Origin: Eubacteriales bacterium
Lineage (GTDB): Bacteria; Bacillota; Clostridia; Oscillospirales; Acutalibacteraceae
Reading direction: 5' to 3'
NCBI GenBank assembly: GCA_030529125.1
Contig: JAUMXP010000051.1
Location: 2,500 to 9,830 of the forward strand
Length of the DNA stretch: 7,331 nt
The notes beneath the pieces are model-generated. The model was not told the DNA's origin. It searched no databases and saw only the letters and a program-made list of their open reading frames with translations. Of the stretch, positions 1 through 6,480 are shown in pieces (the first letter of the stretch is position 1; the number at the start of each line of letters is the position of its first letter). The translations under genes were made by a program, and so were the position numbers.

Positions 1-814
1 GCATCTCGTTGACTCTGGCTACACAGACAGGTCGAGCACCATGGCCATGGTCGCTGATAACTAAAAGCGGAGTATCAGGACACATCTGCATTATCTCTTT
101 AAGATGGTTATCCATCTTTATGTATAAGTCACGGATAGCGTACATGTGCTCATTCTCGCCCGGATACTCAGGGTGATTCTCATCACAGTGACGCCACAAA
201 TCATGACACAAGCCATCGGTAGTAGAAAAATAAGAGAATAAGAAATCGCAATTCTCGTTTTCTATTGCACATTTAGTAAGTCTGAATTCTTCGTCTGATT
301 TTTCGAAGAAATCTTCTTTTAAAGAATTAAGTTGCGACTCTGAAGTGAACTTGCACTCAGTGCCTAATATCTTAAAGTTAGGTTTATACAGCGCTTCTTT
401 TGAGCTTGGAAAGACACGCATCGCACCCTTGTACGGACGTGTAACCATAGTGCCGTTTATTTCCCAGCCCTCTTTAATATTCATAGGCAAAAGCACTGTT
501 GTGCTGTAGCCCATCTCGTTTAACTTATCCCAGAAGGTTTTGCCCTTAAAAACTGAATCATCAAACTCAAACGGCTTGTACGAATTATCTCTGTCCTTTA
601 CATTGACAAAGTTAATTATGCCGTGCTGTGTTGGGTCTAGTCCTGTGTAGATAGTTGACCACGCAGGAGTGGTATCAGCAGGAAACACCGAGCGCAAACG
701 AGGGTAGCCGTTATCCATAAGCATTTTTGAAATTGTAGGAAGTTCGTTTTCGTACTTTTTGACGAGGTCATAGTCCATGCCGTCAATGCCGATAACAATA
801 AGTTTATTTATCAT
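1..814 (-). CDS. Alkaline-phosphatase-superfamily phosphodiesterase / nucleotide pyrophosphatase-like hydrolase, 3' end cut by window edge
   Basis: The frame is open from an ATG at 814 to the left edge (271 codons, no stop), so the C-terminus is missing. The protein resembles the type I phosphodiesterase/nucleotide pyrophosphatase family. It starts with a hydrophobic strand and GIDGMD, giving metal ligand Asp11. FPADTTPAW follows at 44-52, where Thr48 aligns with the family nucleophile, then TGLDPTQHGI at 57-66. Asp200 and His204 form a DxxxH metal site, and SDHGHG at 254-259 supplies Asp255 and His256. Six of the seven usual two-metal ligands are thus visible; the last His would lie beyond the edge. 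There is no signal peptide or membrane segment, so action in the cytoplasm is likely, on a phosphodiester or nucleotide-linked compound. AGGAAA lies 6 bases before the ATG, and the gene follows the kinase stop by 16 bases. The family is well supported; the substrate is unknown, and a phosphotransferase or phosphomutase-like role is possible. Confidence 0.85.
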   Translation of the reverse strand, partial: MINKLIVIGIDGMDYDLVKKYENELPTISKMLMDNGYPRLRSVFPADTTPAWSTIYTGLDPTQHGIINFVNVKDRDNSYKPFEFDDSVFKGKTFWDKLNEMGYSTTVLLPMNIKEGWEINGTMVTRPYKGAMRVFPSSKEALYKPNFKILGTECKFTSESQLNSLKEDFFEKSDEEFRLTKCAIENENCDFLFSYFSTTDGLCHDLWRHCDENHPEYPGENEHMYAIRDLYIKMDNHLKEIMQMCPDTPLLVISDHGHGARPVCVARVNEM

Positions 815-830
815 AGTAAATTTCCTATTC

Positions 831-1487
831 TCAGATATTGTCTATAGCTGTGATAACCTGTGAGAGCATCTGTTCTTTTTCTATATCGCCACTGATGATA
901 GTCGCGTTGTACATATTAGCAATCTCACCGTACAGTGGTTCTCTCAATGTCAGATAAAGCGGATCAGGAATATCATCTTTACGCGACAGACAAGTTTCAA
1001 CGTCAGTTTTGATGTAAATAATCAAATCAGGCTTTGGCGCACGTTTCCACTTTTTCTCTATTGTTTGTCTTAAAAAATCAGTGTCTTTCCCGAGATTTGC
1101 GGCATATGTAACAGCATTATCGTAGATATATCTATCGATAAGCAATGTATATCCGAAAAGTCTGTTCAAGGTAATAGAAAAGAAAATCTGGCACTTAAAC
1201 TCAAGAGTAGTCATCATGGTGAAAATACGGTAGATGCCTTTCTTTTCGCTTTGCTTGCGCATATTCTCAAGATATGTCTTATAGTCTCCGCTATATGGGT
1301 CAGAGTCTTTTTTAAGCACCAGCTTTTTACCTAGTTTAATAAAAAAAGACATAACTTTGATTACGTAAGCGGCTCTGACTTTCTTAACTTTTACTCCTCT
1401 AGCTTTCAGGGTATCGTACGCATAATCAACAGATGTTGACTTGCCCGAACCATCAAGACCGATAAAACAGATAGCTTTATTCTTCAT
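831..1487 (-). CDS. Thymidylate-kinase-like P-loop kinase in a polysaccharide operon
   Basis: This 218-residue protein has the size and layout of thymidylate kinases. A Walker A loop GLDGSGKST lies at 10-18 (Lys16). A DRY motif at 118-120 sits where the family has its substrate-binding Asp-Arg, and PDLIIYI at 153-159 precedes the stretch that carries the lid arginines (Arg169 visible). Members transfer the gamma phosphate of ATP to an acceptor, classically dTMP. Two dTMP-kinase hallmarks are absent: the REPGGT motif expected soon after the P-loop, and the Ser/AYQG residues after DRY (here IYDNAVTYAANLG). The true acceptor may therefore be a sugar, polyol or lipid-linked intermediate rather than dTMP; this is inference. 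GGAG lies 6 bases before the ATG and overlaps the end of the preceding glycosyltransferase, whose stop is 3 bases away, so translational coupling is likely. A housekeeping dTMP kinase would be unusual in this position. Confidence 0.82.
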   Translation of the reverse strand: MKNKAICFIGLDGSGKSTSVDYAYDTLKARGVKVKKVRAAYVIKVMSFFIKLGKKLVLKKDSDPYSGDYKTYLENMRKQSEKKGIYRIFTMMTTLEFKCQIFFSITLNRLFGYTLLIDRYIYDNAVTYAANLGKDTDFLRQTIEKKWKRAPKPDLIIYIKTDVETCLSRKDDIPDPLYLTLREPLYGEIANMYNATIISGDIEKEQMLSQVITAIDNI

Positions 1488-1490
1488 AAT

Positions 1491-2447
1491 TTACTCCACA
1501 ATATTTATAAGCGCTGACAAAGCCTCAGCACCGACTTCTTCCCATGTTTTTGGATGTGAAAGATATGATGTGTTTATATTATTTTCTTTTGCTTTATCTA
1601 CTGCAGTGCTAAGCTCGTCAACTGAATCAATCAGCACAAAAGCATCATCACTGTTTGTATTAATTAGCTCAAGTTTCTGAAAGGATTTGTACGCTACAAC
1701 AGACACACCGCAAGAGAGCGCTTCCATACATGATAGCGGAACGCTGATAACAAACTCGCTTGATTTAGTCGGGAAGAAATATACATCAGCACAGTTGTAG
1801 AAATCTTCTATATTCTTTACAAAACCGAAGCGCAGATCAATTCCGCCTTCTTTGAGTGTTTTGATAGTGTTTTCATCATCAAACATACCGCTCGCTATTA
1901 CAACGCAGTGGTACTTGCTTTTATCAAGTGTGAGCATCTCTTCTAAATATCTGCCCGATGAACAATGTCCAACATGAAGTACGATAGTCTTGTCACAAGG
2001 GAGATTAAGTTTCTTTCTTAAGTCTTCCTTGTTTTCCTTATTTGGGCTGAATTTTTCACTATTTATTCCAACCTCAAATGTGTGGATAATATCATCTTCA
2101 AAGGCATTAATCGCGTCTTCTTTACAAATTGTCAGACAATAGTCTACTACCTTATGCTTATTGTTGAGCTTGATAAACTCATCACACACAGGCTGAACGC
2201 ATACAACACATATCCTCTTTACAAACGGACGTACTAATCTAAGCATATAGTACACAGACTTGATTAAGCGCGCAAAGACAATAGTCACATCGCTTTTTCT
2301 ACCGTTTTTTATGATAGAAAAAAAGTCTTTCAAGCCTGAATGTGTCACTGTATGCTTTTTTTCGAATTCTCTAGACAAGTGTGTCGCTACATTGCGCATA
2401 CCCTCGTTTTCGAGTCCATTTATAGTGCTTATTATGTGTAGTTTCAT
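1491..2447 (-). CDS. GT-B fold glycosyltransferase (GT4-like), divergent catalytic motif
   Basis: This 318-residue protein is at the short end for family 4/1 glycosyltransferases, which move a sugar from a nucleotide donor to a growing lipid-linked glycan on the cytoplasmic face. The N-terminus (IISTINGLENEGMRNVATHL) is a Rossmann strand and acceptor loop. VGINSEKFSP at 126-135 is the typical hinge segment before the donor domain, followed by the strand TIVLHVGH at 154-161. The donor site is recognisable as VKNIEDFYNCADVYFFPT (210-227) and PLSCMEALSCGVSVVA (237-252). Glu242 matches the second Glu of the EX7E motif, but position 234, where the first Glu is expected, is Ile; the nearest Glu is 231, ten residues before Glu242. 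The 79-100 region carries several Cys (80, 83, 88). There is one base between the preceding stop and this ATG. The upstream GGGA site is weak, so re-initiation after the preceding gene is likely. Donor and acceptor cannot be told. Confidence 0.85.
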   Translation of the reverse strand: MKLHIISTINGLENEGMRNVATHLSREFEKKHTVTHSGLKDFFSIIKNGRKSDVTIVFARLIKSVYYMLRLVRPFVKRICVVCVQPVCDEFIKLNNKHKVVDYCLTICKEDAINAFEDDIIHTFEVGINSEKFSPNKENKEDLRKKLNLPCDKTIVLHVGHCSSGRYLEEMLTLDKSKYHCVVIASGMFDDENTIKTLKEGGIDLRFGFVKNIEDFYNCADVYFFPTKSSEFVISVPLSCMEALSCGVSVVAYKSFQKLELINTNSDDAFVLIDSVDELSTAVDKAKENNINTSYLSHPKTWEEVGAEALSALINIVE

Positions 2448-2448
2448 A

Positions 2449-3516
2449 CTAAAATCCCATTTGTGATTTAAAATTCATTTGTGCTTTTTCGAGTGTGAAT
2501 CTCTCGTCTATAGTGGCTTTTGCTTTCTGTGACACTTTTTGGAGCGTATCTGAAGACATAACCTCACTCAATGCCTGTGCAATAGAATCGCAATCGTCTT
2601 TTTCAAGAACATAGCCGTTTTCATAGTTTAGAATAATATCCCTGATACCTCCAACAGGAGACGCTAAAACAGGAATCCCCATACTCATACTCTCGAGTAC
2701 GGAATTCGGCATACCCTCGGTCTTTGTCGGGAATAACAGCAGCTTCCATGATGGCATGATTTTGAACAACTCATCGTGCAAAAGCCAGCCGTGAAGCGTA
2801 ATATAGCTCTCTGCAGATAGCTCTCTGACAAGTTTCTTACATTCGTCATAGAGTATACCATCACCGACGATATGCAGAGTATAGTCTGGAAAATTCTGAT
2901 GAAACTTTGCAAAACCCTCTATACTTTCGAGCACACATTTACCTGATGCAAGTCTGCACAACATACCTACTTTGTTTTCTCTATTATGTAAGACACCTAA
3001 ATCATCAACAAAAAGATGAATAATCTTTACTTTGTCAGTAAGCTCTCTGCCTCTGTCTGTCAGTACAGACGGACTCTCAACGCAGATATAGTCAGCTTTA
3101 TCAGCGAGATACTCCTGACTTTTCTTTGTGGTCTGTGCTTTTTTAGAAGCGTTTTCCAAAGAAGTCATACCATAAAGGAAAAAGTATGTTTTCACACGTT
3201 TGAGCTTACACACAAGCATAGATGAAAACATCTTGTCCCCTACCCAGAAAAACGCGTAGTCGCCTTTTTTGATAGTAAATAATGCTTTGAAAAACACTTT
3301 GAGCTGAAACCAAAAAAAGTTTATCAGTCGAATGATTTTATTATTCTGTTTTTTGTATTTTACGTTTATGATCTTTGCGTCATCTGTGTCATCGAGTGAC
3401 GACGAAATAACGCTTACCTGCGAAAAGCAAGGTGAGATAACTTTCAAAAATTTGAAACATGAAATCTGTGGTGCCTTGCTAGGTACAGGATTCATAAAAA
3501 CAACGGCATTAGCCAT
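2449..3516 (-). CDS. Family 4 (GT-B) glycosyltransferase
   Basis: This 355-residue protein has the two-domain GT-B layout and probably adds one sugar of the repeat unit at the inner membrane face. The donor-binding half is well conserved: VGMLCRLASGKCVLESIEGF at 183-202 (strand plus the basic/glycine loop), HIVGDG at 215-220, ITLHGWLLHDEL at 239-250, and FPTKTEGMPNSVLESMSMG at 262-280. Here Glu267 and Glu275 form a complete EX7E motif, followed by PVLASPVGG at 282-290. The stretch 61-82 is rich in aromatic and basic residues and may bind the membrane surface; no transmembrane helix is evident. The ATG lies inside the end of the radical SAM gene, with an 8-base overlap (ATGGCTAA), and AAGGA sits 8 bases upstream. 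This implies translational coupling with that enzyme. Family assignment is firm; sugar specificity is not visible. Confidence 0.92.
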   Translation of the reverse strand: MANAVVFMNPVPSKAPQISCFKFLKVISPCFSQVSVISSSLDDTDDAKIINVKYKKQNNKIIRLINFFWFQLKVFFKALFTIKKGDYAFFWVGDKMFSSMLVCKLKRVKTYFFLYGMTSLENASKKAQTTKKSQEYLADKADYICVESPSVLTDRGRELTDKVKIIHLFVDDLGVLHNRENKVGMLCRLASGKCVLESIEGFAKFHQNFPDYTLHIVGDGILYDECKKLVRELSAESYITLHGWLLHDELFKIMPSWKLLLFPTKTEGMPNSVLESMSMGIPVLASPVGGIRDIILNYENGYVLEKDDCDSIAQALSEVMSSDTLQKVSQKAKATIDERFTLEKAQMNFKSQMGF

Positions 3517-4984
3517 GATATTCGTCCTTCTTAAATAAAGAGTGTTTCAGTCTAGAGAAAGCCTTGAGTGAACGTTTGAGGTCTTCTAAATCTGTGAGTC
3601 CACGTTTGATTCTGTGAAAAATATACCACGGGCGCAGATAGTACTTCTTTCTTGCGTGTGCACAAAAGGCAACTAAATCATCACTGCTGAGTTCTTCAGT
3701 GCTGATAACGCAGTTGAGCGTACCATCCTCTTTAAGATAATGAGAATAGCCATGCTCTATGTATCCGTTTTCTTTAGCCCATGCGTAAGCTTCTGTGCCC
3801 GGATAAGGAATTAACGGGAAGAACTGCATAGTGTCGGTTTTAAAACGCATAGCAGCATCAAGCGTACGCTGCATTGTTTCTTTAGTTTCGCCTTTATTTC
3901 CGACCATATAACACGCATGAATCATCAGACCTGCTTTTTTGGCATTCTTTATGTAGTTTTCAATCTGCTCAACAGTAGTACCTTTTCTGATATTGTTGAG
4001 GATAGTCTGGTCAACACTCTCGATACCAGGGATAATGAGTTTGCAACCTGCTTTTTTCATAATCTTCATGGTCTCGTAGTCGAGGTTTACTCTAGCATTA
4101 CATAGCCAGCGGATTTTCTTATTCATTCCGCTTTCTATCATTTTTTCACAAAATTCCACAGTGCGCTTTTTGTTGACAGTGAAAGTATCGTCTTCAATGA
4201 CAACCTGCTTAACATCAGGGAAATTTGTGATTATATACTTGAATTCATCGATAACATTGTCGATACTTCTGAGTCTGTATTTGTGGCCATGGAGTGTCTG
4301 AGGATACACGCAGTAATTGCACCTTGCAGGACAACCTCTGCCTGTAAAAATCTGAATTTCAGGTAGCGCAGACGCAGGGAAAACATAGTCGTTAACATCA
4401 AGATATTCTTTGATAAACTCAGACGCAAACGGTATCTCATCAAGGTTTTCGATATGGTCTGCTGCTTCGTTATTAATTATCTCGCCGTCTTTTCGGTACG
4501 ACAAACCTTTGACAGTAGATAAATCGTTGTTATTATCGATAGCATCAGCGAGATTCTTGATTATGAAGTCGTATTCTTTTCTAGCGATACCGTCGATAGC
4601 AGCAGAGAAAGAAAAAGTCTCAGCTACTGTAGCTGACGGATGAGTACCTACAAGCACATTGAATGAATCAGGATACAACTCTTTTATAGCTTCGCAAAAT
4701 TCACAGTCACTGTAGATAGACGGTGTACTGGTATTAATTACAAAAAGACGAGCACCCTCACCCTTATCTCTGATAATCTCGAGTGATTTTTCTTTATTAA
4801 GTAGCTTTGCCGGAGCATCAAGGAACTCAACCTCATATCCGCATTTTTTAGCGTATGCAGCTGCATAAATAAGCCACAACGGATAATACAGAACACCGCT
4901 GTGACCAATACATGGACTACGCGACTCACGCGAAAATTTTCCGTATTCTGCTTTGAATGGTGGATTAATAAAAAATATTTTCAT
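3509..4984 (-). CDS. B12-binding-domain radical SAM enzyme (class B, HpnJ/BchE-like)
   Basis: This is a 491-residue, two-domain enzyme. Residues 1-150 form a Rossmann-like cobalamin-binding-type domain (FFINPPF at 4-10, LDAP at 55-58, VLVGTHPSATVAETF at 110-124). It has no DxHxxG motif, as in many class B radical SAM proteins, so any cobalamin would not be bound through that His. The radical SAM core begins with GRGCPARCNYC at 215-225: Cys218, Cys222 and Cys225 form the CxxxCxxC that binds the 4Fe-4S cluster. It is followed by YPQTLHGHKYRLRS at 227-240, EDDTF at 264-268 and GIESVD at 320-325, all typical of the class. Known relatives perform C- or P-methylation, ring formation or other radical chemistry. 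Between glycosyltransferase genes, modification of a sugar or lipid carrier is the likely job (inference). RPWYIFHRIKRGL near 451-463 may be a basic membrane-contacting tail. The ATG follows the previous stop by 12 bases, with AGGGG 6 bases upstream. The reaction is unknown. Confidence 0.92.
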   Translation of the reverse strand: MKIFFINPPFKAEYGKFSRESRSPCIGHSGVLYYPLWLIYAAAYAKKCGYEVEFLDAPAKLLNKEKSLEIIRDKGEGARLFVINTSTPSIYSDCEFCEAIKELYPDSFNVLVGTHPSATVAETFSFSAAIDGIARKEYDFIIKNLADAIDNNNDLSTVKGLSYRKDGEIINNEAADHIENLDEIPFASEFIKEYLDVNDYVFPASALPEIQIFTGRGCPARCNYCVYPQTLHGHKYRLRSIDNVIDEFKYIITNFPDVKQVVIEDDTFTVNKKRTVEFCEKMIESGMNKKIRWLCNARVNLDYETMKIMKKAGCKLIIPGIESVDQTILNNIRKGTTVEQIENYIKNAKKAGLMIHACYMVGNKGETKETMQRTLDAAMRFKTDTMQFFPLIPYPGTEAYAWAKENGYIEHGYSHYLKEDGTLNCVISTEELSSDDLVAFCAHARKKYYLRPWYIFHRIKRGLTDLEDLKRSLKAFSRLKHSLFKKDEYHG

Positions 4985-4996
4985 ACCTGACCCCTA

Positions 4997-5764
4997 TTAG
5001 ATAGATCCGTGTTTTCTGATACCTGTGACGATATATGAAGTCATATAATACATACGAGAGAAGAAATTCAGCCCCATGTATTTATACACTCTGTATGCCA
5101 TACCCATAGACTTGAACTTGTTTCCGGATTTAGAGTTTTTTGCCACTCTGTAAACTAGCAAAGGTTCGTCGATTCCTCGTGCGATAGCACCGTCTTTCAA
5201 TACAGAAAGCCACACCGCAAAATCCTCGTGCATATTATCATGAGCCATAGGATATTTAATAAGCCATTCTCTTTTGATAAGCACTGACGAACAAGACGCT
5301 ACGTTCTGCTTAAGTAGCTTTTTGTAGTCAACGACAGTAGGGACTCTGAACACAAAATCTGACATCACAGAGTCTGTATCAACAAAAGCGCTACCCGTGT
5401 AGCACATATCGGTCTCAGGGTATTCTTCTATCAGATCCATCTGTTTTTGGAGCTTGTCTTTAGTCCAAAGATCATCGCTGTCAATAAGCGCGATATACTC
5501 ACTACTTGCTTTTGAAACAGCAAAATTTCGTGTGTACGATACCCCTGAGTTTTTCTCGTTTTTATATACTTTTATTCTGCTGTCTGATCTAGCGTACTCT
5601 AACAAAATCTCGTACGAATTATCAGTAGAGCAATCATCGACAGCAATAAACTCAAAATCAGAATATGTCTGATTAAGCACAGATTCGATTGTCTGTCTTA
5701 AAAAATCTGATGCATTATATACAGGCATAATTACACTTAAGGTTTTGTGAGCATTGTTATTCAT
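4997..5764 (-). CDS. Family 2 (GT-A) glycosyltransferase
   Basis: This is a 255-residue protein counted from the ATG at 5764. It resembles the inverting GT-A glycosyltransferases of capsule and teichuronic acid loci, which take a sugar from a nucleotide donor. The start TLSVIMPVYNASDFL begins the Rossmann core, and VDDCSTDNS holds the donor-binding Asp pair (near 43-44). ALIDSDDLW near 92-100 is the DxD metal motif, and HEDFAVWL near 179-186 carries the ED pair that usually includes the catalytic base. YRVAKNSKSGNK (205-216) matches the family's C-terminal loop. No transmembrane helix is clear, but the last 30 residues (YRVYKYMGLNFFSRMYYMTS) are aromatic and basic and may touch the membrane. 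A TTG one codon upstream (5767) is also possible. The ATG is preferred because it shares its A with the kinase stop (TGATG) and has AAGGA 8 bases before it. Donor and acceptor cannot be told. Confidence 0.93.
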   Translation of the reverse strand: MNNNAHKTLSVIMPVYNASDFLRQTIESVLNQTYSDFEFIAVDDCSTDNSYEILLEYARSDSRIKVYKNEKNSGVSYTRNFAVSKASSEYIALIDSDDLWTKDKLQKQMDLIEEYPETDMCYTGSAFVDTDSVMSDFVFRVPTVVDYKKLLKQNVASCSSVLIKREWLIKYPMAHDNMHEDFAVWLSVLKDGAIARGIDEPLLVYRVAKNSKSGNKFKSMGMAYRVYKYMGLNFFSRMYYMTSYIVTGIRKHGSI

Positions 5765-6480
5765 CAATACTTTCCTTCTTCATTGTAATAGTGTGAATAG
5801 TAGCTCTTTCCGTAACGCTTCTGATAATACTTTTTGTAGTATTTTTCGCTACGTCTTTCTGCATGATTAAGCACCGCTCCTAAAATCTTACATCCGCTTT
5901 TTTCAAGCTGAGTCTTAGTAATTCTTGCTTGCTTATATCTGATTCTTCCCGAAGAAATAACCAAAACTGCGCCATCACAGTTTTTAGCAACAACAGCACT
6001 GTCGATAACCAGACCGAGCGGTGGTGTATCCATAATCACGTAATCATACTCTGCTTTGAGTGAATTGACAAACTGTTCAAACTTATCAGTCATCATAAGT
6101 TCAACAGGGTTTGGACAACACGGTCCTGAGAGTACAATATCTAAATATTCATACTGTGTATTACAGATAATTTCTTCTCTTTGTGCAAGGTTTGCAAGGT
6201 ACTCGCTGAGACCTTTTACATTTTTAGCATCTGAAAAGCGGGTAGCGACTACAGATTTTCTAAGGTCGCAATCGACATAGATAACCTTTTTCTTAATATC
6301 AGAAAGACTTTTAGCGAGCAGTAAGGCTGTAGTTGTTTTACCTTCGCTTGCATCGCAACTTGTTATATTTATAACCTTGTATTCACTACCGCAAAACTGA
6401 AGATTAGTACGCAGAGTTTTGAAAGATTCGTTGACAAAATAGCCTTCCAGATTGTCTATTTTAAGTTCTACTTTTTGCAT
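5764..6480 (-). CDS. cpsD: CpsD/YwqD-like bacterial tyrosine kinase of polysaccharide export
   Basis: This 238-residue BY-kinase is the cytoplasmic partner of the membrane adaptor encoded just before it; together they autophosphorylate and control polymer length or export. NESFKTLRTNL at 17-27 is the family N-terminal motif that mediates oligomer contacts. SCDASEGKTTT at 41-51 is the Walker A loop with catalytic Lys48. VIYVDCDLR at 67-75 is Walker A' (Asp70, Asp72), and YVIMDTPP at 147-154 is Walker B (Asp151). The C-terminal tail, 214-238, holds ten tyrosines in 25 residues and is the expected autophosphorylation cluster. The ATG shares its A with the stop of the upstream gene (TAATG). AAGGAG at 6489-6494 lies 8 bases before it, a strong site. 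No cognate phosphatase (CpsB or Wzb type) is in the window. Symbol by family resemblance. Confidence 0.94.
   Translation of the reverse strand: MQKVELKIDNLEGYFVNESFKTLRTNLQFCGSEYKVINITSCDASEGKTTTALLLAKSLSDIKKKVIYVDCDLRKSVVATRFSDAKNVKGLSEYLANLAQREEIICNTQYEYLDIVLSGPCCPNPVELMMTDKFEQFVNSLKAEYDYVIMDTPPLGLVIDSAVVAKNCDGAVLVISSGRIRYKQARITKTQLEKSGCKILGAVLNHAERRSEKYYKKYYQKRYGKSYYSHYYNEEGKY
5770..5777 (-). promoter_or_regulatory. Ribosome binding site that decides the GT2 start
   Basis: AAGGAAAG lies inside the last codons of the tyrosine kinase. Its AAGGA core is 5 bases from the TTG at 5767 and 8 bases from the ATG at 5764. Both spacings are workable. The ATG is the better start codon and gives the usual stop-start overlap. 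Confidence 0.6.

Noticed and set aside
1060..1079. A 20-base near-repeat (19 of 20 identical) with 5688-5707, encoding DFLRQTIE in both the P-loop kinase and the GT2 glycosyltransferase.
   Set aside because: In GT2 enzymes this segment is a common family motif, and the reading frames and protein contexts are otherwise unrelated. Chance plus similar codon use explains it; no flanking similarity extends the match.
1441..1680. Plus-strand open frame of 79 codons opposite the kinase/glycosyltransferase junction, and similar plus-strand frames across the window.
   Set aside because: All lie antisense to well-supported genes, have no recognisable motif, and none showed a convincing ribosome binding site. 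They are shadows of the real coding frames.
2685..2912. Minus-strand open frame of 75 codons inside the 355-residue glycosyltransferase.
   Set aside because: It is in another frame of a gene with complete GT-B motifs, and its product is Cys/Ser-rich without family features.
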